DNA of 64,000 bases from JBGPLJ01 sp963826145 (GTDB taxonomy: Bacteria; Pseudomonadota; Gammaproteobacteria; Steroidobacterales; Steroidobacteraceae): positions 992,001 through 1,056,000 of the forward strand of contig CAWGVW010000002.1 in NCBI GenBank assembly GCA_963826145.1, read 5' to 3'. Under the pieces are notes generated by a model. It saw only the letters and a list, made by a program, of their open reading frames with translations. It searched no databases and was not told where the DNA came from. The stretch's first letter is position 1. Each line of letters starts with the position of its first letter. Positions 21,820-29,654 of the stretch are shown in pieces. Position numbers and translations under genes: made by a program.

Positions 21820-22344
21820 ATGCCGATTAATGCCTTCAACAGTTTCAACGACGGCCTCAAACCGAGTCAACGGAGCCGCGATCACTTCATTGCCAACATC
21901 AACGTGGAGGACGACCGCCGCTGGGTTCCTTATGCGGAAGGCGTCTGGTTCCAGCCGTGCTGCTTTAACGTCACATCGGGAGGATTCACCGTCGTTCTGA
22001 AAGGGCTCCCTGGCGCAAAGCTGGGCACTCACTACCACGTGGGCACCGTTCGCGGGTACACGATGCGCGGTCACTGGCGATACCTGGAGCATGACTGGAT
22101 TGCCAAGCCCGGAACATTCATCTATGAACCCGCGGGCGAGGCGCACACGCTCGTCATCACCGACGATTCACCAGAGGCAGCGGTGATATTTTTCGTTGTC
22201 GAGGGCGGCCTCATCTATCTCGACAAGGCAGTGAACGGTGGCTTTGCGGCCTTCGAAGATGGATTCACCGCTCTTGAGCTCTCTCGCAAATACTATCGCG
22301 AGGCCGGTCTCGATGCGCGCGAGCTGGACGTGCTAATACGCTAG
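21820..22344 (+). CDS. Cupin, 2,4'-dihydroxyacetophenone dioxygenase-like
   Basis: This 174-residue single-domain cupin has metal ligands in GAKLGTHYHVGTVRGYTMRGHWRYLEHDW (H-x-H motif with a downstream Glu-like position) and YEPAGEAHTLVITDD (second-motif His). The overall sequence resembles the 2,4'-dihydroxyacetophenone dioxygenase family, which cleaves an aryl ketone C-C bond using ferrous iron and oxygen. The true substrate is uncertain. A second cupin gene follows 24 bases later and the two may form an operon. Confidence 0.85.
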   Translation: MPINAFNSFNDGLKPSQRSRDHFIANINVEDDRRWVPYAEGVWFQPCCFNVTSGGFTVVLKGLPGAKLGTHYHVGTVRGYTMRGHWRYLEHDWIAKPGTFIYEPAGEAHTLVITDDSPEAAVIFFVVEGGLIYLDKAVNGGFAAFEDGFTALELSRKYYREAGLDARELDVLIR

Positions 22345-22368
22345 TTGCGGCCTGTTTGGAGGGGAGTC

Positions 22369-22830
22369 ATGAGAAGGGTTCTGCTTGCAGTCGCCGCCGC
22401 ACTGATGCTTCTCGCTGGGGTAATGTCGACGATGAGCTGGGCCGGACAGGAAAAAAAGAAGGTCGTCGGCCTAACCCCGGAACAGGTGCATTGGTTCACG
22501 CCGCCATACTACAAGGACGGGCGGCAGCGGGCGCAGATGTACGGAGATTCGAGTCAGGGCGGGGTATGGATTGACCGGGTCAAGATACCCGCTGGCGCGC
22601 GCGTCCTCGCGCACACGCACCCGCACGACGAACTGGTGACGGTCATCGAAGGGACCTGGTACCTGGGCGAGGGCGAGAGGTTCGACCCGGCCAAGCTCAA
22701 GGGGTATCCGGTGGGCAGTTTCATCGTCATTCCGGCCGGCGTTCCCCATTTCGTGGCCGCGAAGGATGGCGGCGTGATAGTTCAGCTCAGCGGCACCGGC
22801 AAATTCGGCACGGACTATCTTGAGAAGTGA
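22369..22830 (+). CDS. Secreted cupin-domain protein
   Basis: This 153-residue protein from ATG 22369 (GGAGGGGAG just upstream) has a signal peptide (VLLAVAAALMLLAGVMSTMSWA). The cupin motif appears as VKIPAGARVLAHTHPHDELVTVIEGTWYLG, with the HTHPHDE metal cluster, and VIPAGVPHFVAAKDG as motif 2. It is therefore a periplasmic metal-binding cupin. The substrate is unknown. It lies 12 bases upstream of the CPBP protease gene. Confidence 0.87.
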   Translation: MRRVLLAVAAALMLLAGVMSTMSWAGQEKKKVVGLTPEQVHWFTPPYYKDGRQRAQMYGDSSQGGVWIDRVKIPAGARVLAHTHPHDELVTVIEGTWYLGEGERFDPAKLKGYPVGSFIVIPAGVPHFVAAKDGGVIVQLSGTGKFGTDYLEK

Positions 22831-22842
22831 GGAGCTTCCGGC

Positions 22843-23556
22843 GTGGATTCACTGATCGGTTCAGCAATCTTTGCAGCCGCCTGTTTCCTGGTCTTTCTTC
22901 TTGTCAGGCCGTTCGACAAGCGACTGCTGCTGGGATTTGGCGTCCTGTTCGCGGCGTACATCGGCGTCGATGACGTTATGACCGGCTTGCCGTCACTCAT
23001 TCATGCCACGAACTTGATCCATGGCGGCTGGAATTGGACCGGGAAAATCTACAGCCTCCTTTTTTCCTTCATCGTCATCATTGCTCTTCGCATTGACCGG
23101 ACCGGTGCAGGTCTGACATTCAGGCAAAGGAATCTCAAGAGCTCCCTCGTCGCGTTGGCCCTGCTGACGCTGCTCAGTTTTTCCATCGGCTTCATCTTCA
23201 AGCCGGAACTGCCCGATGTGGAAACAGTCGCCTTTCAGGCATTCATGCCGGGTCTCGCCGAAGAAATCACCTATCGCGGCATCGCTCCGGCACTCCTGCT
23301 TGGTCTCATCAGATCCAAACCAGCCGCAAAGCATATTCCCTGGGCGACGATCGTCATTACCGGCGTCGCTTTCGGTATCTGGCACGGCATCGGCTTTTCG
23401 CACTACAAGCTGTCGTTCGATCTGATGTCGGCCATCTTTCCGCTCATCGGAGGTATTGCGTACGGGTGGTTGCGCTTCAACAGCGGGAGCCTGCTGCTGC
23501 CGATCATCGCGCATGGACTCGGCAATAACGTGTTCTACCTGTCGAGTTTGTTGTGA
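22843..23556 (+). CDS. CPBP family intramembrane metalloprotease
   Basis: This 237-residue multi-pass membrane protein from GTG 22843 has the CPBP/CAAX-protease signature EEITYRGIAPALLLGLIR (EExxxR motif) at about residue 142 and FGIWHGIGFSH (second motif His) at about 182, then IAHGLGNNVFYLSS. About seven hydrophobic segments are seen. These proteases act in the membrane on prenylated or bacteriocin-like substrates, and many bacterial members confer bacteriocin self-immunity. It overlaps the next gene by four bases. Confidence 0.9.
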   Translation: MDSLIGSAIFAAACFLVFLLVRPFDKRLLLGFGVLFAAYIGVDDVMTGLPSLIHATNLIHGGWNWTGKIYSLLFSFIVIIALRIDRTGAGLTFRQRNLKSSLVALALLTLLSFSIGFIFKPELPDVETVAFQAFMPGLAEEITYRGIAPALLLGLIRSKPAAKHIPWATIVITGVAFGIWHGIGFSHYKLSFDLMSAIFPLIGGIAYGWLRFNSGSLLLPIIAHGLGNNVFYLSSLL

Positions 23557-24011
23557 GCTGCCATGGATCTCGCCGCGTGGCGCTCGACCTGCCCGGGTTG
23601 ATCGGCAGGGACGACATCTTCCGGGTTTCCGGCGGCGTGAAACGGGAGCCGGCGGTCGAGGCCTGGTTGACCGATGGCTCGATCGAACTGCGAGCCATTG
23701 CACGGCAGTGGTTTCAGCAGATGCGGAAGTGCGGCGACGATGTCCTGGATCTGATGCACGATGGTTGCCCGGTCGCCTGCGTGGAAGATGCGCCGTTCGG
23801 ATACGTCAACACGTTCAAGAGTCATGTCAACGTCGGCTTCTTCTACGGCGCATGGCTCGCGGACCCTGCCGGGCTGCTGGAGGGAGGTGGCAAACGCATG
23901 CGGCACGTAAAGTTGATGCCTGGCCGCGAGCTCAATGCGAGGGCTCTTGGCGACCTGATCGATGCGGGCTACGCGGATATCAGGGCGCGCGTCGGTGGAG
24001 GAAAGAGCTGA
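23553..24011 (+). CDS. DUF1801 domain protein
   Basis: This 152-residue protein from GTG 23553 overlaps the CPBP gene. The conserved DUF1801 block is present: FGYVNTFKSHVNVGFFYGAWLADPAGLLEGGGKRMRHVKL near residues 90-130. DUF1801 proteins adopt a small alpha/beta fold of unknown biochemical role. The end overlaps the ATG of the following thioesterase by one base. A second, clearly different DUF1801 protein is encoded at 26329. Confidence 0.88.
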   Translation: MSCHGSRRVALDLPGLIGRDDIFRVSGGVKREPAVEAWLTDGSIELRAIARQWFQQMRKCGDDVLDLMHDGCPVACVEDAPFGYVNTFKSHVNVGFFYGAWLADPAGLLEGGGKRMRHVKLMPGRELNARALGDLIDAGYADIRARVGGGKS

Positions 24012-24460
24012 TGGCTCACGCAGCAAGCCCTGACTTCGCCGCACGCGTTCAGTCGAGCTTCGACCGGCAGGCGTTCATGAGGACCGTCGGTGCCCGACTT
24101 ATCTCGGTCGAGCCGGGGCATGTGGTCATCGAATGGCCCTTCAGCAGCAGCCTCACACAACAGCATGGTTTCCTGCACGCAGGGGTTGTGACTGCCGTTG
24201 CCGACAGCGCCTGCGGATATGCGGCCTTTAGTCTCATGCCTCAGGGAGTGGCCGTCTTGAGCGTCGAGTTCAAAGTGAACCTCATGAAACCCGCGGCGGG
24301 CGAGCACTTTCGGGCGGATGGGAAGGTCATCCGCGCCGGGCGCACGCTGAGTGTCTGCGGAGCGGAAGTGCGAGCGCGTCAAGCGGGTAAAGAGACGACC
24401 ATCGCCGTCATGCAAGCGACGATCATGGCGGTTCGAGACGACGCCGGCTTGGTGGATTGA
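24011..24460 (+). CDS. PaaI-type hot-dog thioesterase
   Basis: This 149-residue protein from ATG 24011 has the hot-dog fold sequence VEPGHVVIEWPFSSSLTQQHGFLHAGVVTAVADSACGYAAF with the PaaI HGxxHAG-like segment (QQHGFLHAG) and D-S-A. It continues VEFKVNLMKPAAGEHFRADGKVIRAGRTLSVCGAEV. Such enzymes hydrolyse acyl-CoA thioesters, often of aromatic catabolism. The neighbouring MaoC-like hydratase gene makes a linked acyl-CoA role plausible. The ORF extending upstream to 23456 reads through other genes and is not used. Confidence 0.9.
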   Translation: MAHAASPDFAARVQSSFDRQAFMRTVGARLISVEPGHVVIEWPFSSSLTQQHGFLHAGVVTAVADSACGYAAFSLMPQGVAVLSVEFKVNLMKPAAGEHFRADGKVIRAGRTLSVCGAEVRARQAGKETTIAVMQATIMAVRDDAGLVD

Positions 24461-24489
24461 TTTCCTGCCGGTCAACAAGGAAACAAGCT

Positions 24490-24909
24490 GTGAGAACCTG
24501 CCCGAGAGAACGCTTCTCCTCCCAAGTGACACTGTCACCAGCGATGGTCTCCGAATTTGCGAAGGCGGCCGGAGACAACAACCCGATACATCACGACCCG
24601 GAATTTGCCGCGAACACACGGTTCGGCAGGCCGACGGCCAGCGGCCCTCATACCACTGCATTGCTCCTTGCGCTGACCGCGGCGCATTTTTCGAAGTCCG
24701 GGGCGATGCTGGGACTCGAGTTCTGGGTTCGATTCCGTCGACCCATCTACGCCGATGAAACGATCGGTCTCGAGTGGATGGTGATCAAGGTAACGCCGAA
24801 TGCGAAACTGCGAGGCGACATCGTTGAGTTACGCGGTCGCATCAAAGGCCAGGACGGCAAGACGTCGCTCGGTGCGAAGGGTCGAGTCCTGATCACAGAT
24901 CATCTCTAG
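24490..24909 (+). CDS. MaoC-like hot-dog dehydratase
   Basis: This protein of about 139 residues starts at GTG 24490 because AAGGA lies at suitable spacing; a TTG at 24457 would overlap the upstream gene. The hydratase-2 motif is seen as FAKAAGDNNPIHHDPEFAANTRFGRPTASGPHTTALL, with the catalytic Asp and His of the D-x-N-P-I-H pattern. It should hydrate or dehydrate an enoyl-CoA or related acyl group. It lies next to a hot-dog thioesterase. Confidence 0.9.
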   Translation: MRTCPRERFSSQVTLSPAMVSEFAKAAGDNNPIHHDPEFAANTRFGRPTASGPHTTALLLALTAAHFSKSGAMLGLEFWVRFRRPIYADETIGLEWMVIKVTPNAKLRGDIVELRGRIKGQDGKTSLGAKGRVLITDHL

Positions 24910-24932
24910 GATGCCCATCTGAGGTACGCGCC

Positions 24933-25299
24933 GTGGTCAAGACTCACGGGTTAACGCACATCGCACTGAAGGTTGCCGACCCGGATCGCGCACTGCGCTT
25001 CTATCGCGCCGCGTTTGGCGTCGAGGAATACTTTCGCGATGCCGGCTACGATTCAGGTCAAAGGCCCAGGACCATTTGACGTCATTGCGTTCGAGCGGGC
25101 CACAACGGGTGTCGGTGTCGCGGGTGGCATCGCGCACTTCGGATTTCGACTCACGAGCCCAGCGGATATCGACGTCGCCGTAGAGGAATGTCTGGCTGCC
25201 GGAGGACGCTTGCTTCGTCGCGGGGAGTTCGCGCCCGGCCTGCCGTACGCCTACATTGCCGATCCCGATGGCTACGAGATCGAGATCTGGTTCGAATAG
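24933..25299 (+). pseudogene. VOC family protein interrupted by a +1 frameshift
   Basis: From GTG 24933 the frame reads a VOC N-terminus (HGLTHIALKVADPDRALRFYRAAFGVEEYFRDAG) and then runs into TGA. The remaining half, TIQVKGPGPFDVIAFERATTGVGVAGGIAHFGFRL through LPYAYIADPDGYEIEIWFE, continues in the +1 frame. A single extra base near 25047-25053 explains it. Both halves keep good VOC residues, so this is either a very recent lesion or a sequence error. A glyoxalase-like product is expected if corrected. Confidence 0.82.
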
Positions 25300-25300
25300 T

Positions 25301-25315
25301 GACGGGGCGTTAGCG
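25301..25315 (+). repeat. attC right-end relic
   Basis: GACGGGGCGTTAGCG ends in a GTTAGCG R'-like box at 25309-25315. The following VOC gene ends CGCTGAC at 25717-25723, complementary to this start with one mismatch, so 25310-25729 looks like an old cassette. No left arm remains. Confidence 0.45.
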
Positions 25316-25326
25316 GAGACTCAACG

Positions 25327-25722
25327 ATGTCATCCAAGCCACAAGCCGGCGCCGTTCTCTTCGCGAAGGACGTGCGATGTCTTGCGTCTTTCTATGAAGC
25401 TGTTACCGGGTTGCGGCCTCGGACCGTGGAGACGGATCATGTCGTCCTGGAGTCGCCGGCCTTTCAGCTTGTCATACACGCCATCCCGCAGCCCATTGCC
25501 AAGGGAATTCAAATTGCCGTGCCAGCGGCCCCGCGTGCGGACACTCCAATCAAGCTCGTCTTCTTCGTCGGCGATCTTGCGGCGTCGCGCCGCGCCGCGA
25601 ACCAGATGCAGGGCTTAGTGAAGGCAGCGTCCGCGGAGTGGCAGTTCGAAGACTCTGTGGTCTGCGACGGCCATGATCCCGAAGGCAATGTCTTTCAATT
25701 GCGCCAGCCATTGGTGCGCTGA
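25327..25722 (+). CDS. VOC family protein
   Basis: This 131-residue protein has AGAVLFAKDVRCLASFYEAVTGLRPRTVETDHVVLESPAFQLVIHAIP and KLVFFVGDLAASRRAANQ, then CDGHDPEGNVFQLRQPL, the two-module VOC arrangement with a partly conserved metal Glu replaced by Gln at the end. The substrate is unknown. Its TGA stop lies in an R''-like CGCTGAC box, and together with the upstream GTTAGCG box this suggests an ancient integron cassette. Confidence 0.85.
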   Translation: MSSKPQAGAVLFAKDVRCLASFYEAVTGLRPRTVETDHVVLESPAFQLVIHAIPQPIAKGIQIAVPAAPRADTPIKLVFFVGDLAASRRAANQMQGLVKAASAEWQFEDSVVCDGHDPEGNVFQLRQPLVR

Positions 25723-25735
25723 CAACGCGTTATGA
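25717..25735 (+). repeat. Collapsed attC (19 bp)
   Basis: R''-like CGCTGAC at 25717-25723 runs via AACGC into GTTATGA at 25729-25735. It has the left-arm AACGCGTT of the main attC family fused to an R'-like box, comparable with the collapsed site at 16980. Confidence 0.5.
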
Positions 25736-25763
25736 ATCTGACCATCTGGCCCGAGTTGCTCGC

Positions 25764-26309
25764 ATGCGCCAGTTGAAGCTGAGCAAGGCCTTTACCCTGA
25801 TGGAATCAGGGCCCGTGGTCCTCGTGACAACTCGCGACAGGAAGAACGACAACATCATGACCATCTCCTGGACCATGGTGATGGATTTCACTCCGGTATT
25901 TGCCATCACCACGGGTGAATGGAATCACTCGTACGCGGCGTTGCAAAAGAGTCGGGAGTGCGTCATTGCCATTCCCACCGTCGACCTGCTGGACAAGGTG
26001 GTCGGCATCGGGACGTGCTCCGGCGCAGACACAGATAAATTCGCCAAGTTCCGGCTCACACCGGTGCAGGCCAGGCTCGTCAAGCCGCCCTTGATCAAGG
26101 AGTGCCTGGCCAACATCGAGTGCAAGGTCATCGACATCATCAAGAGGCACAACATTGTTGTGTTGCAGGGAATCGCCGCATATGTCGATACTGCGCGCAA
26201 GGAGAAGCGTACCGTTCACGCTGTCGGTGACGGAACGTTCATCGTCGACGGGCGCAGGATCGACCGGAGGACGATGATGGCGTCCAAGCTCCCAGCGGGC
26301 GTTCTGTAA
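25764..26309 (+). CDS. Flavin reductase-like FMN-binding protein
   Basis: This 181-residue protein has the split-barrel flavin-reductase fold: SGPVVLVTTRDRKNDNIMTISWTMVMDFTPVFAITTGEWNHSYAALQKSRECVIAIP near residues 14-75, then GIGTCSGADTDKFAKFRLT and LIKECLANIECKVID. This is typical of the DUF447/flavoredoxin-like group that binds FMN tightly and transfers electrons from NAD(P)H or ferredoxin. The physiological partner is unknown. It follows the collapsed attC by 28 bases. Confidence 0.9.
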   Translation: MRQLKLSKAFTLMESGPVVLVTTRDRKNDNIMTISWTMVMDFTPVFAITTGEWNHSYAALQKSRECVIAIPTVDLLDKVVGIGTCSGADTDKFAKFRLTPVQARLVKPPLIKECLANIECKVIDIIKRHNIVVLQGIAAYVDTARKEKRTVHAVGDGTFIVDGRRIDRRTMMASKLPAGVL

Positions 26310-26328
26310 GAACTTTCAGGATGGGAAC

Positions 26329-26748
26329 ATGAAAAAGTCAGGCGCGGGCGACGACCGGTCGGCAGCGGAGCTCATCTCGAAGAGAATCGTCGAACTCGGG
26401 GACTGGCGCGGGGAAACCCTCGGCAGGATGCGCAAGCTCATCAAGGCAGCGGACCCGGACGTCGTCGAGGAGTGGAAGTGGATGGGCACTCCGGTCTGGT
26501 CGCACGACGGCATCATCTGCACGGGCGAAAGCTACAAGAGCGTCGTGAAGCTCACCTTCGCCAAGGGCGCGTCTCTCAAGGATCCGGCCCGTCTCTTCAA
26601 CTCGAGCCTCGACGGAAACGTGCGCCGCGCGATCGACATCCACGAAGGCGAAGAAGTTGACGAGTCCGCCTTCAAGGCGCTTATTCGCCAAGCGGGCGCC
26701 CTCAACAGTTCTGGCAAGTCGAAGCCTGCGAAGAAAGCGAAGTCGTAA
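26329..26748 (+). CDS. DUF1801 domain protein
   Basis: This 139-residue protein has LGDWRGETLGRMRKLIKAADPDVVEEWKWMGTPVWSHDGIICTGESYKSVVKLTFAKGASLKDPARLFNSSLDGNVRRAIDIHEGEEVDE, the DUF1801 pattern with the conserved W-x-x-P-x-W block. The lysine-rich tail (GKSKPAKKAKS) is unusual and may bind nucleic acid. It sits 19 bases after the flavin reductase gene and 16 bases before the SDR gene, so the three may be co-transcribed. Confidence 0.88.
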   Translation: MKKSGAGDDRSAAELISKRIVELGDWRGETLGRMRKLIKAADPDVVEEWKWMGTPVWSHDGIICTGESYKSVVKLTFAKGASLKDPARLFNSSLDGNVRRAIDIHEGEEVDESAFKALIRQAGALNSSGKSKPAKKAKS

Positions 26749-26764
26749 GGGTTGGAGGTACTGC

Positions 26765-27535
26765 ATGACAAGCATGAGCGGCAAGGTTGCTCTGGTTACT
26801 GGAGCAAGCAGTGGGATTGGGCGAGCAACGGCGGAGGCCTTCGCAGCGAAGGGTGCCAAGCTTGCGCTTGCCGCGCGGCGCGAAGACGAGTTGGCTGGGC
26901 TCGTCAGTGAGATCAAGACCCGGGGAGGCGCGGCAACCTTCGTAAAGACGGATGTTTCCGTTGCGAAGGACGTGGAACGGATGGTCAAACACACGATTGA
27001 AACCTTTGGGCGCCTCGACTACGCCGTGAACAATGCCGGCATCGAGGGACAGTTCTCCGGAATCACGGATCTGCCTGAGGAAGAATGGGACCGGGTTCTC
27101 GACATCAACCTGAAAGGCACGTTTCTCTGCATGAAGTACGAGGCCAGAGCCATGCTCGCGGGCGGACATGGCGGTGCGATCGTCAACGTCGGATCCGTAA
27201 ACTCTTTTCTTGGCTTCCCCACCGGCTCGGCCTACGTCGCCTCGAAACATGGACAGATCGGGCTGACAACGAGTGTTTCCGCGGAGCTGGCGCCGCAGGG
27301 AATCAGGGTCAATCTTGTGTGCCCGGGAATCATCGATACCCCGATGCATCGGCGGCTGCGAGGCCTGATCGGCGATGAGATATACGACGACGTGCTGAAG
27401 CAACGTGTTCATACGAGACGCCTTGGTCGCCCGGAAGAGATCGCCCAGTCGATTGTCTTCCTGTGCTCGGACGAAGCCAGCTACATCACCGGCACGACAC
27501 TGACGCCCGACGGCGGGTTTACCTTGACGATCTGA
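26765..27535 (+). CDS. SDR family oxidoreductase
   Basis: This 256-residue classical short-chain dehydrogenase starts at ATG 26765 with GGAGG upstream. The NAD(P) motif VTGASSGIGRA is at residues 11-21, the NNAG motif in YAVNNAGIEG near 87, the catalytic Ser in VNVGSVNSFLG, and YVASKHG (YxxxK) near 160. The C-terminal ITGTTLTPDGGFT is also standard. It reduces or oxidises an alcohol or ketone of unknown identity. The basic residue after the Rossmann loop (AARRED) suggests NADP preference. Confidence 0.93.
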   Translation: MTSMSGKVALVTGASSGIGRATAEAFAAKGAKLALAARREDELAGLVSEIKTRGGAATFVKTDVSVAKDVERMVKHTIETFGRLDYAVNNAGIEGQFSGITDLPEEEWDRVLDINLKGTFLCMKYEARAMLAGGHGGAIVNVGSVNSFLGFPTGSAYVASKHGQIGLTTSVSAELAPQGIRVNLVCPGIIDTPMHRRLRGLIGDEIYDDVLKQRVHTRRLGRPEEIAQSIVFLCSDEASYITGTTLTPDGGFTLTI

Positions 27536-27602
27536 CGTCACGTAGCGTCGCCGGCTGACCGACATCGACGTTACTCGTGCCGACAGGCTATTCTCTGTTG
27601 GT

Positions 27603-28058
27603 ATGCGCAGGCCCCTGACAACTCTCAGTCTACTCGCCGTTTGCCTCGGCTCGCCGGCCTGCCACCAGATCTCCGGTGGCAAAGACAGCCCGCGGCCAAT
27701 CGTCGGGGCGTGGTTTGTGAAAATCCCCGAGGCGCCATTTCAGTACCATATGTTCGTCTTCAATTCAGACGGGACCATGCAGCAAGCCAATCCCGACGCT
27801 GGCGATCCCAACACGAGCGACAGCGATGGCATGGGCGTGTGGGCGCCGGATGGCGACGGGATCAAGGGTAAGTTCGTCGAGGTCACGGCTGATCGAGCGA
27901 CACGCCAGTTCGTCAGCCGGGGTGAGATCTCCTTCTTGATCAAAGTAACGGGCAACGCTTTCAGCGGCGCCGCGAGCGCAACCTTCTACGACGCCGAGGG
28001 ACGGCAACTCAGAGGCCCGTTGGCGGCAACCATGGAAGGTCAACGCGTTGTGCCCTAG
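27603..28058 (+). CDS. Exported protein of unknown function
   Basis: This 151-residue protein has a secretion signal (TTLSLLAVCLGSPAC) with an imperfect lipobox. The mature part IVGAWFVKIPEAPFQYHMFVFNSDGTMQQANPDAGD, then SDGMGVWAPDGDGIKGKFVEVTADR and FLIKVTGNAFSGAASATFYD, suggests a small calycin-like beta barrel often seen in exported uncharacterised proteins. It ends in GQRVVP, where the codons overlap a CAACGCGTTG attC left-arm-like sequence. Confidence 0.72.
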   Translation: MRRPLTTLSLLAVCLGSPACHQISGGKDSPRPIVGAWFVKIPEAPFQYHMFVFNSDGTMQQANPDAGDPNTSDSDGMGVWAPDGDGIKGKFVEVTADRATRQFVSRGEISFLIKVTGNAFSGAASATFYDAEGRQLRGPLAATMEGQRVVP

Positions 28059-28087
28059 CGGTGTGTGATTCAACGCGGACGTCGGGC
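28041..28087 (+). repeat. attC relic
   Basis: Left-arm-like CAACGCGTTG is at 28041-28050 and right-arm-like TTCAACGCGGAC followed by GTCGGGC is at 28069-28087. Both arms match the main family, but the centre is reduced to about 20 bases and R' has GTC for GTT. The two arms can still pair over AACGCG/CGCGTT. Confidence 0.6.
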
Positions 28088-28101
28088 GCAATGGTGAGCG
28101 C

Positions 28102-28473
28102 GTGGCAATAGTCGCCATCGAACATGTGCAATTGGCGATGCCACCCGGCAAGGAGCAAGCTGCGCGCGAGTTCTACCAGGGGCTATTGGGAATCCCAGAG
28201 GTGCCCAAGCCACCAAACCTCGCGAAGCGAGGTGGTGCATGGTTTGAGCGCGGGTTGCTGAAGATCCATCTCGGTGTCGAAGCTGATTTTCGCCCGGCGC
28301 GTAAAGCGCACCCGGCGCTCCTGGTCGTGGATCTTGAAGCGCTGATATCGCACCTGAGGGCGCACAACGTAGAGGTCATCGACGACGATCCGCTGGAAGG
28401 TTATCTGCGAGTGTATGTTGCAGATCCATTCGGCAACCGGATCGAGCTCATGGAGCCTCGCAATGCTCGCTAA
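28102..28473 (+). CDS. VOC family protein
   Basis: This 123-residue protein from GTG 28102 has VAIEHVQLAMPPGKEQAAREFYQGLLGIPEVPKPPNLAKRGGAWFERGLLKIHLGVEADFRPARKAHPALLVVD, then VEVIDDDPLEGYLRVYVADPFGNRIELME. It is a complete glyoxalase-type VOC protein with likely metal ligands His (EHVQL), His (KIHLG) and Glu (IELME). It begins 15 bases after the attC relic, consistent with being carried in by a former cassette. The substrate is unknown. Confidence 0.88.
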   Translation: MAIVAIEHVQLAMPPGKEQAAREFYQGLLGIPEVPKPPNLAKRGGAWFERGLLKIHLGVEADFRPARKAHPALLVVDLEALISHLRAHNVEVIDDDPLEGYLRVYVADPFGNRIELMEPRNAR

Positions 28474-28518
28474 CACGTCAGGTTGAGGAGAATCCGAACA
28501 ATGAAGGAGTCATCACGA

Positions 28519-29056
28519 ATGTACAGATGGAGAATTGCTTTGCTGCTGGGTTGCGCAATCGTTCTCCCTCGTTCACGCCGCTGAGCCCAGCGCCAGCGCG
28601 CAGACGGTCAAGCCGACGGTCGCAACGGCTGATGAAATCGCCATTCGCAAGATCATTCAGGACGAGGTTGTCGCCTGGAATCAGGGAGACGCCGCGGCGT
28701 ACTCGCGCCAGTTTGCCACCGATGGCACTTTCACCAACATCCGGGGCCAGTTCTTCACCGGCTACGAAGCATATCTGAAGCAGCACGAGGTGATCTTCCA
28801 GGGAATCTTCAAGAACACCAAATTGCAGCAAGACATCGTGTCGCTCAGATTCATCGAACCCGATGTCGCCGTCGTTGAGACCCTGACATCTGTCAGCGGC
28901 ATGGCGAATGCACCACCGGGAACGGCCATGGACAGCAAAGGGCGTCTGCGCACGCGGTTGCTGCAGGTCGTTGCGAGACGGGCTGGGGAATGGAAGATCG
29001 TCGTGTATCACAACGTGGACGTGAAACCCGGAATTCCGGTCCCGGAGCCGAATTGA
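28519..29056 (+). pseudogene. Secreted SnoaL-like protein with a +1 frameshift in the signal peptide
   Basis: ATG 28519 opens a signal peptide (MYRWRIALLLGCAIVL) that runs into a stop. With one base removed at 28564-28569 (TCTCCCTCG) it continues as LVHAAEPSASAQ into an intact NTF2/SnoaL domain: IRKIIQDEVVAWNQGDAAAYSRQFATDGTFTNIRGQFFTGYEAYLKQH through WKIVVYHNVDVKPGIPVPEPN. The downstream frame has no good start of its own. The product would be a periplasmic NTF2-like protein of about 178 residues. A sequencing insertion is as likely as a real mutation. Confidence 0.78.
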
Positions 29057-29144
29057 TTGTTTGGCCGCCTGGCTACGTCATTGCTGCTGCTGGGCGGCGG
29101 TGTCCCCGCCGTTTATCATGTGGTCACAATGTCAGGAGATCACG

Positions 29145-29654
29145 ATGAGCTTGATCACACGCATCGCTTGCATTGCAGGTCTTGCCGCCCTTGCGGCGTG
29201 TTCCGAGCGTGCCAGTACGCCGGTCACTGGAGATCTTTTCCGGGCAACGCTGCCCGGTGAATGGTCGCGAGTGTCGGCTCGACCCGACCTTTACGTGTAC
29301 CGTCGTGCGGACGGCAACGCGCGGGTCACAATCTCGACATTCTTTTCGAAGGAGTCGATGTCCGAGGACAAGCAGCGTGTGACTCTCCAAAAACTCGCGG
29401 AGAGTCATCGCATCATGCAGAGCTCCGAGGGCGCACAGGTGATGCTCACGCCAATGGAGACGTCGGAGTCGCCAGTGTCCGCGCGCTTCACGGGTAACGA
29501 TGCAGAGAACAATCGACGAACGGCCACACTGGTGCTCGGCGCGCCTCGTGGCATCGTCATCGTCCATCTCGAGGTGCTTGGCGCGGATCAACCGACCCTG
29601 GAAGCGCAAGCGAAGAAGCTCTTTGCAGACGTCGCGCTCGTGCAGCCTCAGTGA
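29145..29654 (+). CDS. Lipoprotein of unknown function
   Basis: This protein of about 169 residues starts at ATG 29145, with CAGGAGAT eight bases upstream. The signal ends in a good lipobox (IAGLAALAACSER). The mature part has FRATLPGEWSRVSARPDLYVYRRADGNARVTISTFFSKESMSEDKQ, MQSSEGAQVMLTPM and GIVIVHLEVLGADQPTLEAQAKKLFADVAL, a beta-sandwich-like pattern that recurs in exported proteins assessing damaging or binding activity, without a named family. The longer ORF from 29061 is rejected because it destroys the signal. Confidence 0.78.
   Translation: MSLITRIACIAGLAALAACSERASTPVTGDLFRATLPGEWSRVSARPDLYVYRRADGNARVTISTFFSKESMSEDKQRVTLQKLAESHRIMQSSEGAQVMLTPMETSESPVSARFTGNDAENNRRTATLVLGAPRGIVIVHLEVLGADQPTLEAQAKKLFADVALVQPQ

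Noticed and set aside
24457..24909. TTG 24457 as start of the MaoC-like protein
   Set aside because: The extra residues overlap the thioesterase gene and match nothing, and GTG 24490 has a better-placed ribosome site.
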